A stretch of DNA of 18,817 nt, from the NCBI GenBank assembly GCA_003221985.1, contig QHUQ01000001.1, forward strand, positions 1-18,817, written 5' to 3'. Every line of letters begins with the position of its first letter. Within the stretch, counting starts at the first letter, position 1. Shown here in pieces: positions 1-7,507 of this stretch. A model generated the notes under the pieces. The model ran no database searches. It was given only the letters and a program-made list of their open reading frames with translations, and was not told where the DNA came from. A program made the translations under genes and the position numbers. Source of the stretch: Gemmatimonadota bacterium. Lineage in GTDB: Bacteria > Gemmatimonadota > Gemmatimonadetes > Gemmatimonadales > GWC2-71-9.

Positions 1-591
1 GTGGATCGCGCGCAGCGGGGACTCGGCGTCGGCCTGGCCCTCGTGGAACGGCTGGTGAAACTGCACGGCGGCGAGGTCACCGCGTCCAGCGGCGGCCCCG
101 GGAAAGGGAGCCAGTTCACGATCCGGCTTCCGGCGCTCCAATCGCACCGGCAGCCCGCGCCGGAGCGGCACGCGCCGCATCAACCGGACACGGTCCACCA
201 TTGCCGCATTCTCGTCGTCGACGACAACGAGGACTCGGTGGACAGCCTAGCGATGCTGCTGCGCATGCTGGGCTACGAAGTCAACACGGCGAGTGACGGA
301 GAGACGGCACTGGTGGCGGCCGAGGATTTCCGGCCCGACGTCGCGATTCTCGACATCGGTCTACCCAAGATGACGGGGTATGACCTGGCGAAACTGATGC
401 GTGAGAAGCCGTGGGCGAAGCACATGGTCCTCGTGGCGTTGACCGGCTGGGGGCAGGAACAGCACCGCAAGCTCTCCATCGAAGCGGGCTTCAATCATCA
501 CCTCACCAAGCCCGTCGAGTTCGACGTCCTGCAACAGATTCTCGCGGAAGCCGACAGGTCCCTTCCAGACCGGGACCGCGGCGCGCGCTGA
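1..591 (+). CDS. Hybrid sensor histidine kinase, C-terminal part (ATPase end plus receiver domain)
   Basis: This is the 3' end of a two-component hybrid kinase; the reading frame is open at the left edge, so the true start lies outside the window. Residues about 1-44 hold the end of the HATPase_c domain, with the G2-box segment GLGVGLALVERL and the closing strand GSQFTIRLP typical of histidine kinases. A Pro/His-rich linker leads to a complete CheY-like receiver at about 68-190. The receiver has the acidic pair D74/D75, phospho-acceptor D118 in ILDIGLP, the LTG threonine segment and conserved K170 in the TKP motif. The kinase core, the phospho-accepting histidine and any sensor region are not visible, so the signal is unknown. 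No output domain follows the receiver, so it would act by phosphorelay or by tuning the kinase itself. The family assignment is secure. Confidence 0.9.
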   Translation: MDRAQRGLGVGLALVERLVKLHGGEVTASSGGPGKGSQFTIRLPALQSHRQPAPERHAPHQPDTVHHCRILVVDDNEDSVDSLAMLLRMLGYEVNTASDGETALVAAEDFRPDVAILDIGLPKMTGYDLAKLMREKPWAKHMVLVALTGWGQEQHRKLSIEAGFNHHLTKPVEFDVLQQILAEADRSLPDRDRGAR

Positions 592-621
592 CTGCCGGCA
601 GGCGCTATCTTTCCCGACGCC

Positions 622-903
622 ATGACCCACACGACGACCGTTTCGCTCTCGCCCGCCGACGTGCTGGCGCGCGCCCAGCAGTTCTTCGCCGAGCGTGTGC
701 CCCACGCCGCGGCATTCATCGAGCAGGCGGGGCCGAGCTTCGTGACGTTGCGCGGGCAAGGGGGCGAGGAAATCGTGATCAGCGCCTGGGTGGACACAGA
801 GCGGGGCGTGACTCGCGTCCGCGCCTCGACGTTGTTCTTCGATCAGGCGCTGGACCGGTTCTTCTCGACGTTGCCCCTGGCGTCGCCGCTCGAGGTGGCA
901 TGA
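622..903 (+). CDS. Uncharacterised 93-aa protein, first gene of a coupled small-gene cassette
   Basis: I do not recognise this family. The 93-residue product has no signal peptide or membrane segment. It appears to be a helix (about residues 9-32) followed by several predicted beta strands (VTLRG, EIVISAWVD, TRVRASTLF) and a final helix, so it is probably a small soluble alpha/beta domain. The ATG has no convincing Shine-Dalgarno sequence; a TATCTT hexamer sits at 606-611, ten bases before the start. Its stop codon overlaps the start of the ubiquitin-like gene (ATGA at 900-903), which implies translational coupling and a shared role. Function is unknown. Whether it binds the ubiquitin-like partner is speculation. 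Confidence 0.6.
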   Translation: MTHTTTVSLSPADVLARAQQFFAERVPHAAAFIEQAGPSFVTLRGQGGEEIVISAWVDTERGVTRVRASTLFFDQALDRFFSTLPLASPLEVA

Positions 904-1178
904 GCGCGGACGTCGGTGAGCGGTACGCCGTGCGCGTCATGGTGACGCCCGCGTGGGAGCAGGTGCCCGTGCAGGTGGATAACACCACGACGGTCGCACA
1001 GCTCAAACGGGAAGCGTTGCGCGCCGCGTTGAAGCGGGCGCCACTCGGCGAACAGGAGTACATCGTGAAGTTTCGCGGCGCCGCCGTGCTCGACGAATCG
1101 CTCACGCTGCGGGCCCTGGGCGCCGTCCCGAACGCCCCCTTCATCGTGCTGCCGGCCCGGCGCCAACCGGTGCGGTGA
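900..1178 (+). CDS. Ubiquitin-like (beta-grasp) small protein
   Basis: The 92-aa product reads as one ubiquitin-like beta-grasp domain. A first hairpin (YAVRVMVTP, VPVQVDN) is followed by the typical TTVAQLKREAL helix start, then a strand (EYIVKFRGAAV) and the late turn DESLTLRALGAVPNAPFIVLP, which has the layout of the ubiquitin segment around its TLxxLGI motif. The fold also resembles EsaB/YukD, the ubiquitin-like component of type VII secretion. The C-terminus is PARRQPVR with no di-glycine, so covalent conjugation is unlikely, and no E1, E2, JAB peptidase or other type VII gene is nearby. The start is set by the ATGA overlap with the upstream gene, and the stop overlaps the next gene (GTGA at 1175-1178). 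The fold call is mine from sequence pattern alone; function is unknown. Confidence 0.6.
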   Translation: MSADVGERYAVRVMVTPAWEQVPVQVDNTTTVAQLKREALRAALKRAPLGEQEYIVKFRGAAVLDESLTLRALGAVPNAPFIVLPARRQPVR

Positions 1179-1693
1179 GCACCTCCGCCTTCACCCGGGC
1201 CGTCACGATCCTCGCCTTCGGGTTTTTGCTGCTCGACGCGGTGCTGTTCGCGCTCGTCAGCCGGTTCCTGTGGGCCGCCGTCTGCGGCGTCGCGGCGGTG
1301 CTCGTGATCGTGGGGTGGCAGCGCTACCGCCGGATCATGGCGGACCTGGCCGCCGCCCGTAAAGAGATGAAGCGCGAAGTGGAATCGATTCGCGAGCTGC
1401 TGCACACCAACCGCCAGAACAAAGTGTCGACCGCAGTCCTCTGGAGCGATCGAGCGCGTGCATCCTCCCGCTTATGTCGACTTACTCGAGGCGATGAACG
1501 CGCGCGGTGGCGGCGCGCTCGACGCCGACACGTTTCTCGGCCCGCGCAGCTGGGAGAGCGTCCTGGCGTCCGCCGGCGTCGCGCTCGCGGCGGTCGAACA
1601 GGGGATGCGGAAGGGCACCGCCTTCGGCATTACCCGACCGCCGGGTCATCACGCGCTGGCCGACCGGGCCATGGGGTTCTGCTTTCTCAATAA
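1175..1693 (+). CDS. Two-helix membrane protein with short coiled coil; 3' end fused or damaged
   Basis: The GTG start at 1175 overlaps the stop of the ubiquitin-like gene. Residues about 8-28 and 31-48 are two hydrophobic helices forming a hairpin. A basic segment (QRYRRI) and a charged heptad-like helix (about 55-78, including AARKEMKREVESIRELL) follow, probably cytoplasmic. The credible protein stops near position 1423 (about 83 residues). Beyond that the frame stays open to 1693, but this stretch is Arg-rich, shows no domain and lies over the real histone-deacetylase frame, so it is probably not native sequence. No stop codon separates the membrane protein from the presumed deacetylase start at 1424 in the same frame, which points to a deletion or sequence error here. 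The function is unknown; it is the third member of the coupled cassette. Confidence 0.5.
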   Translation: MSTSAFTRAVTILAFGFLLLDAVLFALVSRFLWAAVCGVAAVLVIVGWQRYRRIMADLAAARKEMKREVESIRELLHTNRQNKVSTAVLWSDRARASSRLCRLTRGDERARWRRARRRHVSRPAQLGERPGVRRRRARGGRTGDAEGHRLRHYPTAGSSRAGRPGHGVLLSQ

Positions 1694-2186
1694 CGTGGTG
1701 CTGGCCGGCCGCCAGGCGCAGGCGCTCGGGTGCGCGCGCGTGCTGATCGTGGATTGGGACGTGCACCACGGCAACGGCACGCAGGCGCTCGTCGAGCGCG
1801 ACCCCTCCATCCGTTTTGTGTCGCTGCATCAGTACCCGTGGTATCCGGGCACGGGGGCGGCCGACGAGCGCGGCGTCGGCAACGTCTTCAACATCCCGCG
1901 TCCGAGCGGGCTGCCGCGCGCGACTTACGTGCGCGATTTCCTCGCCGGCGTGGATGCCGCGCTCGAGGATTGGCAACCCGACCTCCTCCTCATCTCCGCG
2001 GGCTTCGATTCCCTCGCCGGTGACCCGCTCGGCGAGTTCACGCTCGAGCCCGACGACATCACCCGCTGGACCGAGGCGCTACGCGAGCGGATGGGAACGC
2101 GCCCGGTCGTCGGCGTGCTGGAAGGCGGCTACCGGCTCGACCTGCTTGCCGCCGGTGTCGTGGCTCTCGTGCGAGCGCTATCTTGA
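1458..2186 (+). CDS. Histone deacetylase-family (HDAC/AcuC/acetylpolyamine amidohydrolase-like) protein, N-terminally truncated
   Basis: This is a zinc-dependent deacetylase of the arginase/deacetylase fold; the bacterial relatives act on acetyl-lysine or acetylpolyamines. Counted from the GTG at 1458, the catalytic parts are present: RPPGHHA with the His pair H64/H65, DWDVHHGNGTQ with zinc ligands D101 and H103, SAGFDSLAGDPLG with zinc ligand D184, and EGGY with transition-state Tyr225. The family's first 70 or so residues, including the usual HPERPxRL motif, are missing. Homology begins at about 1446 (AIERVHPPAYVDLLEAM). A possible original start is GTG at 1424 (VSTAVLWSDR), but that lies in another frame, which suggests a frame-changing internal deletion. 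GTG 1458 is the first usable start in this frame. With its N-terminal fold missing the product may be inactive. The family call is secure; intactness is doubtful. Confidence 0.85.
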   Translation: MHPPAYVDLLEAMNARGGGALDADTFLGPRSWESVLASAGVALAAVEQGMRKGTAFGITRPPGHHALADRAMGFCFLNNVVLAGRQAQALGCARVLIVDWDVHHGNGTQALVERDPSIRFVSLHQYPWYPGTGAADERGVGNVFNIPRPSGLPRATYVRDFLAGVDAALEDWQPDLLLISAGFDSLAGDPLGEFTLEPDDITRWTEALRERMGTRPVVGVLEGGYRLDLLAAGVVALVRALS

Positions 2187-2190
2187 GGTC

Positions 2191-3216
2191 GTGACCGCCA
2201 CTTCCGTCCCGGCGCAACAGCCGCAAGCCTCGAAGCACTGGCCGTCGAGCATCTACCGGCGGCCCGATGGCACGCTCGAGCAGGATTTTTCACCGGCGCG
2301 CATTCGCGAGATTCTCCAAAGCGGCGAGGGCGAGCTGTGGGTCGACATCGACAGCACGAGCATGCACCAGCATGCGCTGCTCGAGAAAGTCTTCGAGTTC
2401 CACCCGCTCTCCATCGAAGACACGCTGTCGCCGGGGAGCCGGGTCAAGTTCGAGGAGTACGACCGCTACGTCTTCGTCGTGATGGCGGTCATTCGCTTCG
2501 ACGAGGGCACGCCCGAGCCCTATGATCTCGCCACGTCGAACCTGTATTTCTTCCTCGGCAAGAACTTCCTGGTGACGGTGCACGCCTTGCCCTCGAAGAG
2601 CTGCGCCATCGTCCGTGACCGGCTGCAGCGCAATCCCGACCTGCTCGCCCGCGGCGTCGAGATGGCGATGCACAACATCATCGACCAGTCGGTGGACGCC
2701 TATTTCCCGATCGTCGAAGAGCTCAACACCATGGTGGACTCGCTGGAAGAGCGGCTCTTCGAGCGGTTCGATCCCGGCCTGATTCACGAGATTTTCAAGG
2801 CGAAGCGTTCGGCGTTTTCCTTGCGCCGTCACGTCGGCCCGCTGCGCGAAGTCCTCAACATCCTGACCAACCGGCCGTGCGGCTTCATTCGCCCCGACAC
2901 GCAGCTCTACTACCGCGACGTGTACGACCACACGATCCGCATCGTGGAATCGATGGACACCGTGCGCGACCTGCTGGCGGGCGTGCTCGAGACGTATCTC
3001 TCGCAGACCTCGAACCGCTTGAACACGGTGATGAAGCAGCTCTCGATCGTCGCCACGATCGCGCTGCCGCTGATCGTCATCGCGGGAATCTTCGGCATGA
3101 ACTTCAGCCAGATGCCCTCCACGCACAATCCGTACGGCTTCTACGGCGCCCTCGTCGTGATGGCGGTGACCTCCGGCGTCATCGTGTGGTGGCTCAAGAA
3201 GAATCGATGGCTCTGA
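2191..3216 (+). CDS. corA: CorA-type magnesium/divalent-cation transporter
   Basis: This is a CorA-family (2-TM-GxN) channel protein, forming homopentamers that admit Mg2+ (or Co2+/Ni2+) down the membrane potential. The 341-aa product has a long cytoplasmic N-terminal alpha/beta domain (ELWVDIDSTS, HPLSIEDTL, FFLGKNFLVTVHALP), a long stalk helix rich in charged residues (about 150-280), and two C-terminal membrane helices (about 282-301 and 315-335). The signature GMN lies at 302-304 just after the first helix, and the basic tail KKNRWL is typical. The start is GTG at 2191, four bases after the deacetylase stop; no earlier start in this frame fits the family, and the next Met is about 57 residues in. 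A TATCTT hexamer at 2179-2184 lies six bases before the GTG. The stop overlaps the epimerase start by ten bases. Ion specificity cannot be read from sequence. Confidence 0.93.
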   Translation: MTATSVPAQQPQASKHWPSSIYRRPDGTLEQDFSPARIREILQSGEGELWVDIDSTSMHQHALLEKVFEFHPLSIEDTLSPGSRVKFEEYDRYVFVVMAVIRFDEGTPEPYDLATSNLYFFLGKNFLVTVHALPSKSCAIVRDRLQRNPDLLARGVEMAMHNIIDQSVDAYFPIVEELNTMVDSLEERLFERFDPGLIHEIFKAKRSAFSLRRHVGPLREVLNILTNRPCGFIRPDTQLYYRDVYDHTIRIVESMDTVRDLLAGVLETYLSQTSNRLNTVMKQLSIVATIALPLIVIAGIFGMNFSQMPSTHNPYGFYGALVVMAVTSGVIVWWLKKNRWL

Positions 3217-4235
3217 AGCTCGTCGTCGAGCAGAGCTCCATCACCACCCGTCATCCGTTTGCCATCGCCCGCGGCTCGACGAACGGGTACAAGCGCGCCT
3301 GGGTCCGCCTGGTGGACGACGACGGACTGGAGGGGTGGGGGGAAGCGGATCCCTCGTCGTTCTACGGCGAGACCCTCGAGACCGTGCTCGCGGCATTCGC
3401 AAAGCTCGCATCCCACCTGCCACGCGATCCGTTCGACGTCGAAGCCGCGGAGGATCGCTGGGAGCACGCGCTGCCGAAGAACTGGGCGGCCCGCGCGGCG
3501 CTCTCCGCCGCGCTGCATGACCTCGTCGGGAAAAAGCTGAGCCAGCCGCTGTGGCGGCTGTGGGGGCTCGTTCCCAAGCGGGCGCCGCTCTCGTCTTTCA
3601 CGATCGGGCTCGACGCGCCGGACAAGATGCGCGCCAAGGTCCGCGAGGCCGACGACTATCCCATTCTGAAGGTGAAGCTCGGCACCGACCGCGATGAGGA
3701 GATCCTCCGTACGGTGCGTGAGGCGACACGCAAGCCGCTGCGCGTGGACGCCAACGCCGGTTGGACGGTTGCGCGGGCCAAGCAGATGATCCCGGTCTTG
3801 AAGGAGTACGGCGTCGAATTCCTCGAGCAACCGCTTCCCCCCGACGACCTCGAGGGGTTGAGCGACGTGCGACGAGCGGCGGCGAAACACAACCTGCCCG
3901 TGGTGGTGGACGAGAGTTGCCTCGTCGCGACGGACATTCCCCGCCTGGTCGGACGGGCGGACGGCATCAACATCAAGCTCGCCAAATGCGGCTCGCTGCG
4001 TGAAGCGCTGCGCATGATCGCGACGGCGCGCGCGCACGGCATGCTCGTCATGGTCGGTTGCATGATCGAGACGTCGCTCGGCATCACCGCCGCCGCGCAC
4101 TTCACGCCGCTCGTGGACGCCGCCGACCTGGACGGCGCGGCGTTGACGGTGGATGATCCATTTGCCGGTGCGACGATCGACAACGGTCAGATCCGTCTTC
4201 CCACGGAGCCCGGGCTCGGCGTCCGGCGCAAATGA
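3207..4235 (+). CDS. Dipeptide epimerase (L-Ala-D/L-Glu epimerase-like, enolase superfamily)
   Basis: This is a 342-aa enolase-superfamily enzyme of the muconate-lactonising subgroup. It probably interconverts L-Ala-D-Glu and L-Ala-L-Glu released from murein peptides, or a related dipeptide. The N-terminal capping domain (about 1-125) is followed by a TIM barrel. Visible catalytic residues are the KxK pair (K155/K157), metal ligands D181 (DANAGW), E207 (EQPL) and D235 (DES), and the opposing base K260 in KLAKCG. The segment MVGCMIETSLGITAAAH and the later LDGAALTVDDPF with its DxD-like pattern are characteristic of the dipeptide epimerase clade. ATG 3207 is chosen because the family N-terminus starts there (KLVVEQSSITTRHPFAIARG). 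The gene overlaps corA by ten bases and shares ATGA with priA. murQ and anmK elsewhere in the window fit a cell-wall recycling role. The exact dipeptide is uncertain. Confidence 0.88.
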   Translation: MALKLVVEQSSITTRHPFAIARGSTNGYKRAWVRLVDDDGLEGWGEADPSSFYGETLETVLAAFAKLASHLPRDPFDVEAAEDRWEHALPKNWAARAALSAALHDLVGKKLSQPLWRLWGLVPKRAPLSSFTIGLDAPDKMRAKVREADDYPILKVKLGTDRDEEILRTVREATRKPLRVDANAGWTVARAKQMIPVLKEYGVEFLEQPLPPDDLEGLSDVRRAAAKHNLPVVVDESCLVATDIPRLVGRADGINIKLAKCGSLREALRMIATARAHGMLVMVGCMIETSLGITAAAHFTPLVDAADLDGAALTVDDPFAGATIDNGQIRLPTEPGLGVRRK

Positions 4236-6352
4236 GCGTGCCGCGCTATGTCGCGGTGGTGCTGCCCGTTCCGGTTCACCGCTCCTACATCTACGAAGTC
4301 CCCGACACTCTGGCGGATCGCGTGGCTCCGGGGGCCCGCGTGGTGGTGCCGCTGCGGGGCGGGGGGCGCCGGGTTGTGGGCGTGGTAACCGAAGCCATCA
4401 GTCGGCTGCCGTCACCAGGCATCGAGATCAAGCCGATTATCGCGGCTCCGGACGATGAGCCCGCGCTCTCACCCGCGCTGCTCGCCTTGGGCCGATGGAT
4501 CTCCGACTACTACGGTGCCCCCCTCGGATTGTCGCTGCGCGCGATCCTTCCAGGCCCACTCTGGAGCGAAGCTCTGGGGGGGCGTGCTCCGGTGTCGCAC
4601 TTGGTGGGTCAGCTGCGTTTGTCCAAGAATGCCCTTGATGGGCTGGTACGGCAGGGCCTCGCGCGCATCGAGCGGCTGCCGGAAATGCGCGATCCGTTCG
4701 CGAGCCTCTCGTCACCTCCACCCGCTACACTCACCGACGACCAGCGCCGTGTCGTAGAGGGGATTGCCGGTACACCCATCGATAAGCCTGTCTTACTCCA
4801 CGGCGTCACTGGCTCCGGAAAAACGCTCGTTTATCTCGACGTACTTCGTAGCGTCGTCGCATCGGGCAAGGGCGCGATACTCCTCGTCCCCGAAATCGCC
4901 CTGACTCCGCAGACCGTCGCCCGCGTCCGCGGCGTCTTCGGCGACAAGGTCGCCGTGCTCCACTCGGGATTGTCCGACGGCGAGCGTGCCGATGCATGGC
5001 GCGCCTTGCGCCGGGGCGAGCGTGTGGTCGCGGTCGGCCCGCGCTCCGCCGTGTTCGCGCCCGTACAGCGGCTCGGCGCGATCGTCGTGGACGAGGAGCA
5101 CGAGCCGAGTTACAAGCAGGGCTCGCTGCCGCGCTATCACGCGCGCGACACGGCGGCGATGCGCGCGCAACTCGAGGGGGCGCGGCTGATCCTGGGCAGC
5201 GCGACGCCGTCGCTCGAGACGCTGGACCAGGTCGACCAGGGCCGGGTAGCGTTGTTCGAGCTGCCCGACCGCGTGGGCGCGCGGCCGCTGCCACCCGTCG
5301 AGGTGGTGGACTTGCGCAGCGCGCCGCGGATCGCGCCGTCGGAAGCCGGTGTGATCCCCTGGAGTGAGGCGCTCGATACCGCGATTGCCGGAGCGCTGGA
5401 GCGTCGCGAGCAGATCATTCTGCTGCTCAACCGGCGCGGCTTCGCCACGTTCGTCCAGTGTCCGGCCTGCGGCAACGTGCCGGGATGCCCGCAGTGCGCC
5501 ATCGCGCTCACGGTCCACCACACGCCGCCGGCGTTGCGGTGCCATTACTGCGGGCACGAGGAGCCGATTCCCGAGATCTGCGCGGTGTGTGGCAATCCGA
5601 CCCAGCGCCTGCGCGGGCTTGGCACACAGCAACTCGAGCACTTCCTCGGTCTGCGCTATCCCGCGGCGCGCATCGCGCGCATGGATCTCGACACCACCAC
5701 GAGCAAATGGGCGCACCATCACATCCTGGAGCGCGTCGGGCGCGGCGAGGTCGACATCCTGCTCGGCACGCAGATGATCGCCAAAGGGCTCGATTTTCCC
5801 AACGTTACGGTCGTCGGCGTGGTGGATGCCGATACCGGCCTGCATTTCCCCGATTTTCGCGCCGGGGAGCGCACGTTCCAGCTTGTGGCCCAGGTCGCCG
5901 GCCGAGCGGGACGGGGGCCGCGCGGTGGCCACGTGTTCGTGCAGACGCGCTCGCCCGATCACCACGCGATCCGCGCGGCGGCGGCGCACTCCGTCTCGCT
6001 GTTTGCGGCGGCCGAGCTGCCGCTTCGAGCACCTCCGAACCCTCCCTATCCTCCACGAACCGGCTTGGTTCGCTTCGTCATCGCGACCACCGATCACGCC
6101 AGGACGGCGGAGCTGGCGGAAAAGGTCGCCACCTGGCTGCGACGCGCCTCCCGCGAGCGGCTGGAAGGGCTGCTGACGGTGCTGGGCCCCGCGCCATGTC
6201 CCCTGATGCGCATCAAGGGACGCTGGCGCTGGCACGTGCTCGTGAAGGCGGCGGAGCCGCGCGTGCTCGGCCGCGTCGTGCGCGCGTGGCGCGCGCAGCC
6301 GCATCGGGGAGGCGCGGTGATGGTCGATCGCGATCCCGTTTCACTCTTGTGA
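4232..6352 (+). CDS. priA: Primosomal replication-restart helicase PriA
   Basis: PriA recognises stalled replication forks, unwinds the lagging strand and reloads the replicative helicase. The 706-aa product shows the expected order: an N-terminal 3'-DNA-binding domain (VVLPVPVHRSYIYEVPD), a short winged-helix region (about 120-155), then a superfamily 2 helicase core with Walker A GVTGSGKT near residue 190 and a DEEH box near residue 287. A zinc-binding insertion at about 409-455 has paired cysteines (CPACG, CPQC, CHYCG, CAVCG). Motif V/VI features (GTQMIAKGLDFPNV, QVAGRAGRG) and the C-terminal domain follow. Length is close to the roughly 730 aa of E. coli PriA. The ATG overlaps the epimerase stop (ATGA at 4232-4235), so at least part of its expression is likely to be read-through. 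Nothing important appears to be missing. Confidence 0.97.
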   Translation: MSVPRYVAVVLPVPVHRSYIYEVPDTLADRVAPGARVVVPLRGGGRRVVGVVTEAISRLPSPGIEIKPIIAAPDDEPALSPALLALGRWISDYYGAPLGLSLRAILPGPLWSEALGGRAPVSHLVGQLRLSKNALDGLVRQGLARIERLPEMRDPFASLSSPPPATLTDDQRRVVEGIAGTPIDKPVLLHGVTGSGKTLVYLDVLRSVVASGKGAILLVPEIALTPQTVARVRGVFGDKVAVLHSGLSDGERADAWRALRRGERVVAVGPRSAVFAPVQRLGAIVVDEEHEPSYKQGSLPRYHARDTAAMRAQLEGARLILGSATPSLETLDQVDQGRVALFELPDRVGARPLPPVEVVDLRSAPRIAPSEAGVIPWSEALDTAIAGALERREQIILLLNRRGFATFVQCPACGNVPGCPQCAIALTVHHTPPALRCHYCGHEEPIPEICAVCGNPTQRLRGLGTQQLEHFLGLRYPAARIARMDLDTTTSKWAHHHILERVGRGEVDILLGTQMIAKGLDFPNVTVVGVVDADTGLHFPDFRAGERTFQLVAQVAGRAGRGPRGGHVFVQTRSPDHHAIRAAAAHSVSLFAAAELPLRAPPNPPYPPRTGLVRFVIATTDHARTAELAEKVATWLRRASRERLEGLLTVLGPAPCPLMRIKGRWRWHVLVKAAEPRVLGRVVRAWRAQPHRGGAVMVDRDPVSLL

Positions 6353-6376
6353 AAGCCGTTTCCCTTCGGGTATTTT
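6347..6376 (+). promoter_or_regulatory. Candidate sigma-70-type promoter for the TIGR00300 gene
   Basis: TTGTGA (6347-6352) and TATTTT (6371-6376) are separated by 18 bp, each matching the -35 and -10 consensus at four of six positions. The -35 element overlaps the last codons of priA. The next start codon, GTG at 6386, lies nine bases beyond the -10 element, so the message would have little or no 5' leader. This is inferred from pattern only. Confidence 0.35.
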
Positions 6377-6385
6377 CACCGGCCT

Positions 6386-7507
6386 GTGAGTCGCCCCCGT
6401 TTTCAGTACCGACCACCCAACTTTGCCGCGCCTCCGCTGTCGGGCGCGCCCGATGCGCGATTCACGCCCGCACCAGCCGACGGGGTTCTGCCCGACGGTT
6501 TTTTTTCGACTACGAACCTCCCGACCTACGTAAAGCTGCCGGGCGAGTGGCGGCGGCCGCGGCTGCCGCGCATGGATTGCGTCATCGTCCAGGCGGCGGC
6601 CGACGATCTCGTCGTCACGGAGCCGCGACGCGTGCGCCGCGGGGACCGGGTGGCGATCGCCGCATCGGAAGACGGCAGCGAAGGCATCTTCGTCCACGCC
6701 GAGGGTTTTCTCGGCGGTACGCACAGTCCCAACGAATTCCGCTTCATGGCGACGGAAGTGTCGCGCGAGCGGCCCGTGGACTACGGCGTCCTCGCGGAGT
6801 TGCTGGGCTTGGAGAAGGTCCGCGGCGGCAAGATCGTCTGGGTCATCGGCCCCGCGCTCGTCCACGCCCGCGCGCGCGAAGACATGATCTGGTTCATCGA
6901 AAACGGCTACTGTCATACGCTGCTGGGGGGCAATGCCGTGGCCGTACACGATCTCGAGGCCGCGATCTTCGGCACGACGCTCGGAATGTCCAGCTCCGGG
7001 GAAAGTGTGGAGGGCGGGCACGGACTGCACATGCGCGCCATCAACGCGATACGGCGCGCGGGTTCGATCGAGAAGGCCGTGACCCAGGGGATCGTCAAGA
7101 GCGGCATCATGCACACGCTCGTGTCCAATCGCATTCCTTACGTGCTCGCAGGCTCGATTCGCGATGACGGTCCCTTGCCCGACGTCATCCCCGACACGCT
7201 CGCGGCGCAGGACGCGATGCGCGCGCATACATCGACCGCGACGTTCGCGATCTTCGTGGCTACGGCGCTGCATGCGATCGCCGTGGGGAATATGCTTCCC
7301 GCTTTTGTCGAGACGGACGTGACTGAAGATATTCGGCCGCTGACCACGATCTGCGTCGATCAGACCGAATTCGTGGTGACCAAGTTACGCGACCGCGGCA
7401 CGCATCAGGCATACGGCGTCGTCACCAATGCGCAGGATTTCATGCACGTCCTGCGCTCCTATGTGGAGCGATGGCAAGCCTCGGCGCCGGCGGTCTTACA
7501 CCGTTAG
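6386..7507 (+). CDS. TIGR00300 / LOR-SDH family protein, archaeal-type ornithine cyclodeaminase-like
   Basis: The 373-aa product matches the TIGR00300 family, whose members include the archaeal NAD-dependent ornithine cyclodeaminase (ornithine to proline plus ammonia) and the C-terminal part of cyanobacterial AgrE/ArgZ. Recognisable segments are DGVLPDGFFSTTNLPTYVK, PRMDCVIV, FRFMATEVSRERPVDY, the Rossmann-like GKIVWVIGPALVH, LLGGNAVAVHDLEAAIFGT, VEGGHGLHMRAINAIRRAG, LAGSIRDDGPLPDVIPD and TTICVDQTEFVVTKLRDRGTHQA. The usual N-terminal LOR subdomain of roughly 80-90 residues is absent: only about 30 Pro/Ala-rich residues precede the conserved block, and priA ends 33 bp upstream, leaving no room for more. 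GTG 6386 is the first start in frame. The arginase-like catalytic domain of AgrE/ArgZ is also absent. A pyruvoyl arginine decarboxylase two genes on supports a role in arginine/ornithine metabolism. Substrate is inferred, not shown. Confidence 0.8.
   Translation: MSRPRFQYRPPNFAAPPLSGAPDARFTPAPADGVLPDGFFSTTNLPTYVKLPGEWRRPRLPRMDCVIVQAAADDLVVTEPRRVRRGDRVAIAASEDGSEGIFVHAEGFLGGTHSPNEFRFMATEVSRERPVDYGVLAELLGLEKVRGGKIVWVIGPALVHARAREDMIWFIENGYCHTLLGGNAVAVHDLEAAIFGTTLGMSSSGESVEGGHGLHMRAINAIRRAGSIEKAVTQGIVKSGIMHTLVSNRIPYVLAGSIRDDGPLPDVIPDTLAAQDAMRAHTSTATFAIFVATALHAIAVGNMLPAFVETDVTEDIRPLTTICVDQTEFVVTKLRDRGTHQAYGVVTNAQDFMHVLRSYVERWQASAPAVLHR

Noticed and set aside
900..1178. A ubiquitin-like antiphage conjugation (Bil-type) or type VII secretion locus
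   Set aside because: No E1, E2, deubiquitinase, EssC ATPase or WXG100 gene is present, and the C-terminus lacks di-glycine.
4793..6304. 503-codon open frame on the minus strand opposite priA
   Set aside because: It is Arg/His-rich with no domain and mirrors the helicase codons; long antisense frames are expected in DNA this GC-rich.
5458..7167. 569-codon plus-strand frame across the end of priA and the TIGR00300 gene
   Set aside because: It spans two well-supported genes in another frame and its translation is low-complexity Arg/Ala/Gly.
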